The translations under genes and the position numbers were made by a program. The notes beneath the pieces were generated by a model. That model ran no database searches, had not been told where the DNA came from, and saw nothing but the letters and a program-made list of their open reading frames with translations. From positions 23,982,297-24,046,296 of the forward strand of contig CM048850.1 in assembly GCA_026545225.1 (NCBI GenBank): a stretch of 64,000 nt of DNA, given 5' to 3'. Positions 45,378 through 57,290 of the stretch are shown piece after piece. Position 1 is the first letter of the stretch. Each line of letters starts with the position of its first letter. Source of the stretch: Cornus controversa. Lineage: Eukaryota > Streptophyta > Magnoliopsida > Cornales > Cornaceae.

Positions 45378-47565
45378 ACTGATACTAGTGTGAAAGATGG
45401 ATATTACGAGTTCAATAATTGAATGATATTACAAGTTCAATAATTGAAAGGTGTAATACAATATACTCAGAACTTTGAGCATTTGAGTGGATCTCATTGT
45501 ATAATGGAGGCACAATACTCATACGTCCTACCATCATGTGAGGCATTTAAGCTCTAAAATTATTCAAAAAAGGAATTTGCAGGTTATTGTAAATAACCTC
45601 CAAGATAAACTTTTCTTGTAGCAGTGATGTTTTATGTTTTATTAATAAAAGAATATTGTTCGGAAAATGTAAAAAGAAACATTAAAAAATTGGTCTCACA
45701 TTCATAATTCATAGAAGAAATAAAATTACTTGTTGACTTTTTTGTTACAACACAAACACCCTAATATAATGTTCCAAAACATCTCATTGAACTTGATGAG
45801 TAAGTTGAACAAAAAGTAGACCAAGGATTTGAAGGCAATGGAGTGTGTAAATGCAAAAACATACAAAATATATCACAAGTAGGGTATTACCAAGGTTTTA
45901 AATTGGTAATTGCCTCCCTAATGGTACCAGTGGCAATGACGCGTATGCTTCCATGAACCACACATCTATTGCCTTCTAGGGTCCCATTTGGTTCTTGGAA
46001 AGAATGAGCAGAAGTGAAGGAAAATACAAAAAAGAAAGGAAGTCATTTTCAACATTTTCCTTTACTTGCCACAGAAATCTGAGAATGAAATGTCCAATAA
46101 TATAGGTATCTGGGAAGGTCTAATTTGGCTTGAATCCACTACTCAGAATGATTTTTTTTCTCTTTCATTTTTTACCCTAAAAGAAATAAATTCCAAGCAA
46201 CAGATGATGAAGACCCTAGTAAACAATATACACAGAGTGGCCAAAACTGATTTAGATTTCAATGCATTATCGATAAATAACATATATATTTTTTTTGATA
46301 AGTGATAAACAACATATATATCCTTCACTCTCTTCCAAAAACACAATACCACAATTCAATACAATCTAGCAGTACTAATTCTAACAGAAATTAGATTCAA
46401 GAACAACAGTGCCCAAATTAATTCGTAAAACATGGAATAAATTCATAAACAACATGTTCACAATAATAATAATAATAATAAAATGAACTTTACTAAAATT
46501 GAACAATAAATAAAAATAAAATGTAGAAATCGAACCTAAACCTCAAAAAGAAGAGCTCGATGTGTCAGCGAAGATAATGTTTATGTGTGTGTATATATAT
46601 ATATGACCCGTTATCTTCTCATAACGAAGATCATGCTCATATAGAGAGATGTAGAGAGAGAAATGATAAAGCAAGGGCTCACACTTTTTCCTTCTCCCCC
46701 GGAGCTAGAAATTAGGTCTGCAAATGCCGAGTTGAATGGTGGTTAGCGGTCACTGCAAATGGATACTTGGCAGCACAACGACACCGTTTCAAATCATCAG
46801 ATGTAATCTTCAGAACAACTTATTAGTCTCAGTTTCACAAAAGCAAAATACTATGAAGAGTAGTGAAACTACAGATCACGGCTGCAAGCTATAGATCATG
46901 GTCAACACTCTCTTTCATTTCAGAGCTCCACACTTTCTTCTCTCTCTCTCTCTCTCACCATGCATTGGTTGGTTAATATGATATTTGACGGGCTATTCAT
47001 TCTTTTCTATCATAAGCCATATCTTCTACTAAGTTTAATGTTTTAAAATAATTTTTTATCACTTCATTTCATAATAATTTTGATCTATCCCTTTGTCTCT
47101 TGTAATATATACATACCAATCTCTCTCTTCTCACTAAGTACATTTATAAGTTGACGCCACCTAAATCTACTCTTTCTTATTTTTTCGCTAATAAGTCATA
47201 TCTAATTTCTCCCTAATCCTTTCATTATTAATCTTATCTTTTCTAGTTTTTCTGGCATCCATCTTAACATCCGTATTTTTGCCACATGGATGCGTTGTTC
47301 GTGTTTCTTTTTTTAACGCCTAACATTCTGCCTCACATAAAATAGTTGGTTTGATAAACTTTTCCTTTTAACTTATTTGGTATTCGTTTATAGCATAAAA
47401 TCTGTTTAGGTAAAGCTTACATGATTTCTAAACTATTAATTATTAAGTTTTTAGAAGTCATTAAAAATATGTTCTATTCATTTTTTAAACTAAAAGATTT
47501 AATTAATTTCTATTATCTTACAAATTGGTTCTTCAATGTTTACTTGTATGGCTCATTGTTGACAG
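45378..47565. other. Non-coding part of block copy 2, right of hAT
   Basis: Counterpart of about 7916-10061. No gene recognised. Contains an (AAT)n tract at 46463-46482, a GT/TA run at 46586-46605, and the 16-base insertion listed separately. Confidence 0.5.
46273..46320 (-). repeat. 16-base retroinsertion-like footprint with 16-bp target duplication
   Basis: TTTTTTTTGATAAGTG (46289-46304) lies between ATAAATAACATATATA and ATAAACAACATATATA (46273-46288 and 46305-46320). Copy 1 has a single uninterrupted target at 8804-8819. On the minus strand the insert is CACTTATC plus eight A, the look of an extremely 5'-truncated LINE or SINE tail. Confidence 0.8.
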
Positions 47566-47834
47566 GTTCTACGCCTTTTACAAGTAAGGAATTCAATAAA
47601 CTATTTAATCTGAGGTATCTTCAAATAGATGGCGGAAAACTAATTGGAAATTTTAAGCATCATATGTCACAATTAAGATGGCTTCGTTGGCAATATTGCC
47701 CTGGTCATTTCAAAGCAACCCATTTTAACGTGAAGATCTAATTATACCAACATTGGAAGCCTACCGAAAGAGATTGGTGCCCTTTCTCGGTTCAAAATCC
47801 TCACTATGCATGAATGTGACCATCTTTAATATAT
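47566..47834 (+). pseudogene. TNL LRR exon fragment, copy 2
   Basis: Essentially the same as 10062-10330: GSTPFTSKEFNKLFNLRYLQ, RWLRWQYCPGHF, a stop after NVKI, and a shifted frame with LPKEIGALSRFKIL. No NB-ARC or TIR domain nearby. Carried along by the segmental duplication. Confidence 0.65.
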
Positions 47835-48093
47835 CAGGGTTATCCTCCAGTCTGGTATAATTTTTGTAGCAAGCTGTTTGATGGCATGCTTTTTTATTTA
47901 TTTATTTATTTCTTTTTATTTATCAATTCAGGTTATGGTTGTAGGTTATCAAATAACCTGAGTACGTATCAAAATTGACTCTCCTAATAAGAAAGGGGCG
48001 AATTTAAGTATGCGTGAGTACCTATCCGTTAGTTCATAAGATTACATTTGTTTATAACATATACTATTGTTTTAGATATTTCTATCAGAAATT

Positions 48094-48495
48094 AAACTTT
48101 TGGGGAAGCAATGCACTCAGGGCAGATTTCAGGAATGCAGATTTGTAGAAGGGCTCCAAAAATCCCTCATCTTTTCTTTGCGGATGACAGTTTGTTGTTC
48201 TGCAAGACCGATGAAGAGGAAGTTAGAAAGGTGATAGCTATTTTGAAGGCATATGAGGCGGCGTCCGGGCAAGTTATCAACTTGGAAAAATCAGCCACGT
48301 TATTAGTAAAAATACAGAGGATAGGGATAGAAGATTTTTAAGAGGATTACTTGGTATTTCCAACGAAGGGATGCAAGAAAAGTACTTAGGATTGCCTTCA
48401 GTGGTGGGTCAATCGAAGAAAAATGTTTTCAATTTTCTAGAGCAAAAATTAAAGAACTAAGCAGGGGGGATGGAAAGAAATTATATGCACATTGT
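48094..48495 (+). mobile_element. L1-type LINE RT fragment, copy 2
   Basis: HLFFADDSLLFCK and ASGQVINLEKSA, then after a frameshift LGLPSVVGQSKKNVF. Same limits as copy 1, so the fragment predates the block duplication. Confidence 0.85.
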
Positions 48496-49204
48496 CAAAC
48501 AATTTATCACTTCCAGCAACAATGACATCTCCCAGTTTTACTGAAACGGTGAGCTCCTGTGGCTGGATCAAATATTTTTAATTAGTACCAAATCAAAATG
48601 TTAAAATTAAAAGAACTATATAAGAATAAAAGTTTGAACTTTACACCATATATAATAAATAGTAACTTATAAGCTTGTTATATATATATATATATATATA
48701 TATTGTAGTGACTCTTAATTCTTCAGGGGACATTAATTAATCCCATTTGACCCTGCAGTGTTAATTAATGTTGAGCCTAAATAACAACCATAGATTCCAA
48801 GTGACTGGCTTCACAGTAAAAAAATTATCTTTCTACCTCGTCACTGTCACGTTAGCAAGCCAAGACACTTCAATAATCAGTGCATAATTTGAACAATTGA
48901 CACAATTGAGATGTTTAAGAAGATAATCAGTGCATTCTCTTATTCACACACCTTTGACCTAATACATAAGCAGCAGAAGCATACATGAGTATCTCTAGAA
49001 TAAACACCCTAATCAGTATCTAAGGAAATTGAACAATTGAGATGTACTATAAAGCAGATATACATAAATTAGAAACTGCATTGCAGTCTGCAGACAGAGA
49101 AATTAGGTAGTAAGCATACTAGTGACAATTTATACTTATTTTATTCAGAACTACAAAAAATCTATATTTAGTGGGGAAAAAAAACTACACAAAATCTATG
49201 AAAA
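48496..49204. other. AT-rich sequence, no gene seen
   Basis: Counterpart of 10991-11740. Shorter (TA)n tract (48679-48704) and fewer CACTGT units than copy 1. Confidence 0.5.
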
Positions 49205-50279
49205 CATGCACACAAATGATTTAATTCAACTCTTCTGTACAACTAATATCCACTTCAAATTGAAACATGACCTCAAAAGCCTAACTAAGAAACCAAATTA
49301 AACCTCAAAATAATCAATACACCATTCAATTACAAAACTATTTAAAAAAATGATTTAGAAGACAGATAGAAAGACACAGGCAGGTGCATTTCATAATACA
49401 ATCAAACAGAGAAAGCACCAGAAAATTCACACTTAATCGAACACAGAGAGCTTCGGAAACTCAATCAATCACCTAATCCAGAAGTCGATCGATGCCTTCT
49501 TAATCAATCACCTAATCTAGAAGTCGAATCAAGCTCAAACCTCAAGTGTTCGAGCTCGGCTTGGTCAGGTTCACGAGCTTTTCGAGCTGGGCTCGAAACT
49601 CGAATAGAGATACAGATATTACACACACATGCACAGATCTATCATACACATATTACACACACGCATATGCAGAATGCACATATCTGTCTAAAACTAAATT
49701 TCCATCAAAAGAAATTTCATACAAAATTATAGAAAGTAGAAATACCTGGAAAATCATGCACATAAATGATTTAATTCAACTCTTCAAATTGAAACATGAC
49801 CTCAAAAGCCTAACTAAGAAACCAAATTAAACCTCAAAATAATCAATACACCATTCAATTACAAAACTATTAAAAAAAATGATTTAGAAGATAGAAAAAC
49901 AAATGCAGATGTATTTCATGATACAATCAAACAGAGAAAGCACTAGAAAATTCACACTTAATCCAACACAGAGAGCTTTGGAAACTCAATCAATCACCTA
50001 ATCCAGAAGTCGATCGATGCCTTCTTAATCAATCACCTAATCTAGAAGTCGAATCAAGCTCCAACCTCAAGTGTTCGAGCTCCGCTTGGTCAGGTTCACG
50101 AGCTTTTCGAGCTGGGCTCGAAACTCGTATAGAGATACAGATATTACACACACATGCACAGATCTATCATACGCATATTACACACACGCATATGCAGAAT
50201 GCGCATATCTGTCTAAAACTAAATTTCCATCAAAAGAAATTTCATACAAAATTATAAAAAGTAGAAATACCTGGAAAAT
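49205..50279 (+). repeat. 550-bp tandem duplication specific to block copy 2
   Basis: Unit 1 (49205-49754) starts CATGCACACAAATGATT and ends CTGGAAAAT. Unit 2 starts at 49755 (CATGCACATAAATGATT) and then runs on into ACCGATCTCGTCAAAGCC as in copy 1. Unit 2 lacks about 25 bp near its start. Copy 1 (11728-12290) has a single unit. Confidence 0.85.
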
Positions 50280-50827
50280 CACCGATCTCGTCAAAGCCAC
50301 TGCTCCGATCTCGCCAAAGCCATCGTCACCGTCCTCCCGTGCCACGAGAGAGAGAGGGACTTAGGATGTAGTCGTGAGTTGGGACTTAGGATGTAGAGAG
50401 ATGAGTGCGGGCCTTGCGGCTAGGGTTGAGAGTAATTGAGTGGTTAAAGAATATATATAGATGGGCTTTCAAAACATGGGCTTAGGTTTGAGCTATGTTA
50501 ATGCTCTTGGACATGGTCCATTTTATTTTTAAAAAGTTTGGCAATGCATTTTGTTGATTTGGTTGGGCCGGGCTAAAGTTATAAGTTTAAAAGAATATGT
50601 TCATTATTTGTGGCTGTTCTAAACAAACTGCCGCTAAATCAATTATTTTTGACGATTTTCAAGAAAGTGTCGGTATTGTTAGTCATTTTCGGCGGTTTAA
50701 AATAAACCGCTAGAATTCTTAGTCATTTCTGACGGTTTTTAAAAACCGCCAGTAATGACTTCAAATTTTCGGCACTTCCAATACTACCGGTCAAAAACAG
50801 CTGAAAAATACTAAATATGTTATAATG
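50280..50827 (-). mobile_element. CACTA element end, copy 2
   Basis: Counterpart of 12290-12837 with the same GGCGGTTT subterminal repeats. The terminus is mutated to CATTATAACATATTTAG, so this end would not be expected to be mobilised. Confidence 0.65.
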
Positions 50828-51709
50828 TCATGTCCCAATTCTGCGGATTAATGTATAAGAAAATCATGTGTTATATAGTAGGCAATTTCAGGCACTTTTT
50901 TTTTCCTTTCTATTTTCTTGAAGAAATTTATCCGTTTAAGTCCTGTATTGACAAATTTATTTGTTTATTTGAAAAATGAAAGATGAAGGTTATATTGACA
51001 AATGAGTGTATGAGATTTTTCAAAAAGACATAAAAAAAAAAATTGAATGGTAGCTTGACATATGTGCAAGGAAGCACAGATACGATATGAGTACAACTAT
51101 ACGACAAATTTTAGAAAAAAAAATAGAATAAGGATATGGTATGATACAACAATTTTAAAAAATAAAAAATTATACTTCTATATATACATAAAAAATTAAT
51201 TTTATGTTATATACATGTATTGTAATTAACATTTCTTTTTAAAATATTATGATTAACGAATAAAAATAAGAATTATGAGTCTCATATTGCATAATTTGCA
51301 TGAATAAATTTTGTACTAAATCATGATATATATCTCTATACTTCTTTTTTTTTTTTAATAAATTTTAAACTTCTCTTAAGATTATACTATAATATTACTC
51401 TTAGAAAAGCCATATTTTAATATTCAAAATTGGTTTAAAATGTGTTTTGAAATATTTGAGAAATATTGGATACGTGATCGAATTATTTGAGAAGTATTGC
51501 ATACGTGCTAGAAATAAATATATATATATTTTAAAATTATGGATATATTTAAGAAGTATTAGACACTTATCTCTGAGTATTAGTATATGAATACAATATA
51601 AGTATGTTACTCTTATAGAAGTATGCATTCTCTAATTTTTATTTATTTTTTCTTCTTCTTCTTCTTTAAATTTCTTCTCCCTGCACTCATGTATAATATA
51701 TGTGCAGTA

Positions 51710-51740
<31 letters not shown>

Positions 51741-51958
51741 CTCTTCTTCTTCTCAAAATTTATTATTGTAATTTTATATACTTAATGTTTGTATTTTTTG
51801 TTTCTAAATTTTTCTTGATTATTGCACTATTAATGCGTTTATATTATTGGTGCAACGGTAAAATTACTCCATTCAAAAGGATCCAGTGAGAGATAAATTG
51901 CGAAACATACTTTCTGACTGTAGCAGAGTGGTACACATTACTTTTTCTCATGGCTCAT
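50828..51958. other. AT-rich flank of CACTA end, copy 2
   Basis: Matches 12838-13938. The (TA)n tract at 51712-51738 is longer than in the other copies. No gene recognised. Confidence 0.55.
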
Positions 51959-52640
51959 GTAATTCTTACAAAACATCTAACCCATTGAAAGTCTCTCCCT
52001 AATGGAGGAAGACTTGAGAAAGAACCTATTTTCTTATAGATTCTTAACCGCATAAAGTTTTCCAGTGGGATCGAAAACTGACTTTTGAAAGACACAATGT
52101 AGACTTTAGAAAGTGAAGAGAAAGACTTTGGAAAGTGACAAAAAGACTTTAGAAAGAAAAAACTGTACAAAATATCACAGAACAAAACTAGAAATATGGA
52201 ATTCAATCAATCAATGTTATGACACGAAGTAGATATTGGGTGAGCTGGACATGCCACCACGTTATTGATATGCTCACATACCAATAAAAATACACAATTC
52301 AATGAAAGTAGTCCGACTCACCCAATATCTTCTCCGTGGCTTAGCTCAATTTTCTGGCACATGGTAGGGTTATCTTGTCAAGCTGGTGCCCAGCATTCCA
52401 ATTCAAGGGTTGCGTCAACTCTGTATCAATTCTTATCAATAATCACTTTATTCCTAGTGCACAACTGTCCATTTCTGATGTTATAGCAATTATTTCAAAT
52501 TGTGCATTGAACTCATCAATAAGAAAAATTGGGTTTTCCAACTATGATGAGTCATGAGTGGTGCTTATGATTTTGATTATTCTATAGCCCTTTTCTATGA
52601 ATGTAGATGTAGACTAGTTAGGAACGTAGAGGTCAGTAAG
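51959..52640 (+). other. Unidentified segment shared with 61411-62061
   Basis: An open frame at 52375-52557 reads WCPAFQFKGC and SVSILINNHFIPSAQLSISD with a stop after NYDES. The family was not recognised; the 61.8-kb copy is open over the same part. Homology between the copies stops at GATGTAGACTA, exactly where the kinase fragment begins in the other copy. Confidence 0.45.
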
Positions 52641-52991
52641 TATCAAAGACAGTCAATTGTATGCTCACATATCTATATATATGTCTACATCAAAATATGG
52701 AAAAGTTGAATAAAAATCAGTATATATATGAAGCCTACTAAATTGAAATCCTTAGATCATGCAAATCGCTAAGTGATCACAACTTGATGTTTTCTTTTCA
52801 CTCATAAATTTTGGTCAATACTTGAAATTCCTGAAACTTCAATCTAGCCCACAGGTATCATATATATTACAATCTTAGTTGAACAAGCTTGACTGTTAAT
52901 TTTGCTTAGACTATTATTGCTAGCCACAGTTGCAACTAGAATAATTTTTCTTCTCAAATATTTGCTATTGATCACCTGCTTAATTTTTAGA
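52641..52991. other. Spacer, no gene seen
   Basis: AT-rich, with a short TATATATG run at 52674-52685. The OXS3-like copy 3 is truncated at its right edge near 53020. Confidence 0.4.
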
Positions 52992-53532
52992 TTATATTTT
53001 AGGGAGAGTAAAAATGCTACAATTCTTGTCAAAGTAAAGGTTGTGAGCAAGCAAGTTCTTGCGTTTCCTTGTATAGGTATTTTTCGACTTGGCAATGTCT
53101 TTGATGGAAGAACAAGATGAGGCATTTGTAAGACTAGTAAAAGATTTTGACTTGCCACAGTAGAACTTAGATATGCCCTTCGTGATCGGTAAGACTTCCT
53201 CCAAGGAATCCATAGTGTCCAATGATCCTTTACACGAGCTCTGCACCTCACCGTCGCCAAAGGAGTCACCATCGCCGTCCGGCGCCCCACCGGACGAATC
53301 ACTATCCCTCCCGATCGACGATGAGTTGGATGACTCTAACTCCTCCTTAAGCTCTTGTACTGCATTCTTGGCCGTCGTAATACCAACCAGTAACCGCCAA
53401 TCAAGTGGCCAAAATCCCGTTTACCTGCCTACGAGCCTCCGGCAAATCATCGATCGGTGTAAAGGATATTCCATGGACAAACCCTGAGTGTTTGATCCGA
53501 TTACCAATATTACTCTCGAGAGAGATCGACAT
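52992..53532 (-). pseudogene. OXS3-like, copy 3 (frameshift, 3' truncated)
   Basis: It starts at 53532 with SLESNIGNRIKHSGFVHGIS, but a one-base insertion near 53405 shifts the frame after QVNGILA and gives a stop. The downstream frame is still good: DSSGGAPDGDGDS, SLDTMDSLEEVLPITKGISK, FYCGKSKSFTSL and TRKRKNLLAHN. It then breaks at FDKN into unrelated sequence. A three-base insertion adds one residue in the acidic tract. This copy keeps AAG (Lys) at the site that is TAG in copy 2. It has the complete LTR upstream, so it preserves the original LTR-gene arrangement. Confidence 0.8.
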
Positions 53533-53694
53533 GGTTACAAAAAGCCAATCAAAGCACACAAACAGAGACAAATAGAATTATACAAACATCGATTTGTGCA
53601 TATATATGTATATAGAATTATAGAAACGATATATTAGAGAGAGAGAGAACATCATCTAGACATGCTTAAATTATTGTCAATTGAAAAAATAACA

Positions 53695-53893
53695 TGTTAA
53701 AGAAAGATAATTGTCTTTCATTGAATTGATATATTATGAATAATACATAAAAGTCTATTTATAGGTACATAATTTTGAAGACTAAGTAAATTTAGGAAAC
53801 AAGAAATCCTAGTCCTAAATAGTTTAAGAGAAGGTGAAAGAAACCGATTGGGAAAAAATATATAATCTATATTAGAAAATATATAATCTAACA
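53695..53893 (-). mobile_element. Complete copia LTR upstream of OXS3-like copy 3
   Basis: 199 bp from TGTTAGATTATATATT (53893) to TTTCTTTAACA (53695) on the minus strand, with TATAAATAG at 53757-53765. In element orientation it is preceded by GAGTTTGTGGGAC, which could be the polypurine-side end of an internal region, so it may be a 3' LTR. The OXS3 leader resumes about 30 bp after its end. Flanking 5-mers do not match. Confidence 0.8.
53757..53765 (-). promoter_or_regulatory. LTR TATA box upstream of OXS3-like copy 3
   Basis: TATAAATAG in the same place in the LTR as in the other copies, in sense with the gene. Here it lies farther from the ATG because the LTR 3' part is retained. Confidence 0.4.
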
Positions 53894-53910
53894 GTCCCAC
53901 AAACTCAAAG

Positions 53911-56703
53911 TGTAATACTCCGTAATTTTGGAGGTCTTTTAATTTTAATTAAAATGCTTTATTTTTCTTTTATTAGTTAAATTGAATTACTTTATTTGGT
54001 TGGATTAAATTCTTTTAGTGCTTTAAATATTGTGGTGTAGTTTACGTTACTTTATTTTATTTTATTTTATTTGGACTGGGTTTTTGTATTTTTTCTTTAT
54101 TTTAATTTTGGATTGGACTAGGGAGGAATCTGAGTTGAGTTGGGCTAGAATGGTTGGGTTAAGTGTATACTTATTTTTGATGGGCTAGGGTTTATTTTTA
54201 TTTTTATTATTTTAGAATTTATTTAGTTTTCTAGAAAAATAAAATAAAATAAAATAAAAGATGGTAGAGTTTCTGTCGTCTACACGCACAGAGACTAAAA
54301 GAACACAGATGCAAAAGAGAAAGGAGAGAAAGAGCGATTCGTAGGGACGAGTTTTGGTTGACAAAAAGGCAAATTCGAACTCTTTTCTTCCCCTTTGAAT
54401 CTGTAGACATATATATTAATTATATATACATGTTGCTGGAAATTCTTTATGCATTTAATTATGAAATTAAATGATTTTGCATGCTAAGAATGATTCTATG
54501 AATTAAACTTGAAGATTCTGGGGTTTTGGTACTGCTATAGGGTATTTTTGCATATGTATATACATGTATATATGACCATATAGGCGAGTGTATATATAGA
54601 TATGTACGAACATGAAATTAAATTTACTGTATTCATCATTTTTTAGAATTTTTGTTCCGATCAATAGGTAGATCTTGCCTCCTAGAACAATCCTTGAAAA
54701 TTTGGTTGCGAACCGTTGGATAAATTGATAGAAATTTGAATTTGAAATTTTAGATTTTTGAAACTTGAAATTGGGCGTTTTTGATTTAGGCCACGAGAAG
54801 GAGTGATTTTGATACCAATGCGTAACTTAGATCGAGACGAGTTCAATGGTATATTCATATGCGCGATTCGGTGCCCGAAAGTGGCCAAGAAGTTTCGGCT
54901 CCATTAATGGTGTGTGAAGCTTCAGGTAAGGGAAGAAGAGGAAGGAAAAAAAAGGTGGGGGCGGCGTGTAACTGGCGCCTATGCCGGGGAAGACTGCAGG
55001 GGGCCCCACTTGCGAGGTCCACCTCTGGGCCAACTCCAAGGTATTTTAATTTTTTTTTTCAATTTTTAAATTAGTTTTTAAATTAGAAAAATAGGAAAAA
55101 TTATTTTTAAAATTATTTTTAAATTCCAAAAAATTCTAAAAAAAATTGGATAACCTTTTAGGGACAAAATACACTTAGGTTTTAAATTTTAAGTGGAAAT
55201 GAGCTTCGCTCGTGGTTAAATTGATTTTAAAAGTATGCCTCAAAATTGGATTTTCATCTTCTTTTATTTGAAAATTATTTTTAAATTTCTAGAAAATTTT
55301 GGTGATCTTTTGGGGACAGAATTCACTTGGGTTTTAAATATCAAGTCAAAATGGGGTTCCTTTATAATTTAAGTAATATAAAAAGTGTGCCTGAAAACTA
55401 GATTTTTATTTTCTTTTATTTTGGAAATATTTTAAAATTATCGAAAAATTTCAGAAAATTTTCAAACTTTTTATCTAATCTTTTAGGGGCCAGAATAGGC
55501 ATGGGTTTTAAATTTCATAACGAAATAATTTTTCCTTATTATAGAACTAGTTTTAAAAAGTGTGCTTCAAAATGAGAAATTTTAAATTCTTGCCTTTGCT
55601 TTGAGTTGTTATGTATTTTCAAAAGTTGTAAAAAAATTTAGAATAATTAAATAGGGTTCTTAGGAATAGAATAGGGTCGGAAACCTAGATTAAGAGTTAG
55701 GTTTAGACTCTCTCGATGATTTAGGAACAATGGAGGTTTGGTTGTGTGCTTGCTCATATAATTGGTGGTTGTATTATTTTTCCTTCCTTACTTGTATTCT
55801 TTGAAATCATAATTGTTCATGAGATACTTGATATAAGTTAATTGTGTATTAAGTTATTTTATTGTGGTGATTGAACTTCTGTTAGATTAAATTAATGTGC
55901 TAAGTAAGTTAGGTCTTTTGTTTTGATTTAATAGGTTAGTTGTAGAGGCATGTAAGGATTGTCAGGGGGCATGTTAGGATTGCCAATACCTATTAAGGTA
56001 TCTAAGGTTAGGAAAGCATGTAAGGATTGCCAGGGGGCATGTTAGGATTGCCAATACCTATTAAGGTATCCAAAGATAGTATAGGTGGCATGTCAGGATT
56101 GTCTAGGGTTAATAAAATACTTGTTTTTGTGTTTTTGGTTTGAACTTAGAAAATATATTCTAAATTTGTGTGATAGGGGTTGAATTGGGACTGTATATAA
56201 GACGACTTATATTTGGAAATATGAGATAAATAAGAAAATAGTTTGTATATAAATATATATATTGGTTGTCCCTCGTATAAAGGGTATGTTTACCGGTTCT
56301 CTTATTGGGTTTTAATAAAGAGAACTTGCTCGTGGGTTTAACCCACTTTGTTGATATTTCAGGTTTCAGGCAGTTTTCATCTCGAGGTTAGAGCGTGAAG
56401 TTCGTAGAGCATGGTTGTCATCTACTCCTTGCTAGACTTTAGTGTAGAGACTTAGATCTTTTCATAAAGTATTTTACTTTTAATCTTTTTGGTTAAGGGG
56501 TCCTTGGGTTACGGGACTTTCAAGTTGTATCGATGAGACTGGAATTATGTATTTAACATTATTAGACTTTCCTTTCAGTAATTATAATTTCTTTTTCTTT
56601 TGTTCTTGTATTCTATGCTTGTTTGCTATTAGTTGTAAATATCCCTTACGTTTTATGTGTGAGACTGGCCACCTCATGCGTAAAATTTGTTGGGGGTATT
56701 TCA
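53911..56703 (+). mobile_element. Gypsy LTR, about 2.8 kb
   Basis: It starts TGTAATACTCCGTAATTTTG and ends GGGGGTATTTCA. TGTAATACYCCG starts and multi-kb LTRs are typical of chromovirus gypsy elements in plants. Inner landmarks (GGGCTAGAATGGTTGGG, TTCTTCCCCTTTGAAT, TCGAGGTTAGAGCG) identify relatives at 23480-24597 and 28125-28562. No target duplication, primer-binding site or internal region was found, so it is a solo or broken LTR. A GC-rich patch at 54950-55040 lies within it. Confidence 0.75.
55948..56086 (+). repeat. 68-bp tandem repeat inside the gypsy LTR
   Basis: Unit 1 (55948-56015) and unit 2 (from 56016) both read GCATGTAAGGATTG, GGGGGCATGTTAGGATTGCC and TATTAAGGTAT. A third partial unit GCATGTCAGGATTG follows at 56089. 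Confidence 0.9.
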
Positions 56704-56759
56704 TAAAATGAGTTATACGAAGTCAACTTGAGTTTCGAGACAAATTCTTGAATGCAGCT

Positions 56760-57090
56760 CGCGAAAGCAATATGGTGATGTAACCAATTGTGGCTGTGAA
56801 CACATACAAAGAAGCTGCAAAAGAGCTGAAAAAACCGAAAGCGGCTTGTTGGAGCAAAAACTGATTTGAAAATAAAAAAAGGAGCTCGTTGAAATTAGCG
56901 ACTTTAACACACAGATGTTATGACTCGTGAAAGCAATCTGGTGATGTTACTAACAGTGGTTGAGAAACACATACAAAGAAGCTGCAAAAGAGCAATGGTA
57001 AGACCGAAAGCTGCTCGTTGGAGTGAAAACTGATTTGAAAATCAGAAAAGGGGATCATTGAAATCAGCAACTTTGACACACAGATGCTAG
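56760..57090 (+). repeat. Direct duplication of about 165 bp
   Basis: The sequence from GCGAAAGCAATATGGTGATG through ACACACAGATG (to about 56919) repeats from 56931 through 57085 with scattered changes. No coding family recognised. Confidence 0.8.
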
Positions 57091-57136
57091 TGGGAGCCGA
57101 TGAATTGAACTTGAATTAGGTTGTCATATTTTTCTT

Positions 57137-57171
<35 letters not shown>

Positions 57172-57176
57172 TATAT
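57137..57176. repeat. (ATT)n and (TA)n compound microsatellite
   Basis: It cuts into the gag start of the copia remnant to its right. Confidence 0.9.
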
Positions 57177-57278
57177 AAGGCGAAAGCTATTTTGACGATT
57201 ACTCGCCCGGGATGAAGCCGATGGAGCCATCCCCGACGATGAAGGCGATAAACTATGAAGACTACCAGGAATTGGTAA
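57177..57278 (-). mobile_element. Copia gag start remnant
   Basis: On the minus strand an ATG at 57230 opens MAPSASSRASNRQNSF before the frame runs into the microsatellite. Its place 49 bp after the primer-binding site fits a gag N-terminus. Confidence 0.5.
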
Positions 57279-57290
57279 GCTCTGATACCA
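57279..57290 (-). other. Copia primer-binding site
   Basis: TGGTATCAGAGC on the minus strand, the standard complement to the 3' end of initiator tRNA-Met in plant copia elements. It follows the LTR end TAACA with no gap, which fixes LTR orientation and class for the whole family in this window. Confidence 0.9.

Larger units (their letters stand above)
40467..51958. repeat. Segmental duplication block, copy 2
   Basis: It matches 3501-13938 in the same orientation. Extra in this copy: an 838-bp hAT insertion, a 16-base insertion with target duplication, and a 550-bp tandem duplication. Missing here: about 188 bp near 42260 and 57 bp near 43678. The left junction lies inside a different gene from copy 1. 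Confidence 0.9.

Noticed and set aside
52844..53302. A 152-residue open frame on the minus strand
   Set aside because: It is an alternate frame of the OXS3-like copy 3. The OXS3 signature lies in the overlapping frame.
55948..56086. CRISPR-like repeat
   Set aside because: Two and a half long units without spacers, in plant LTR DNA. It is a simple tandem repeat.
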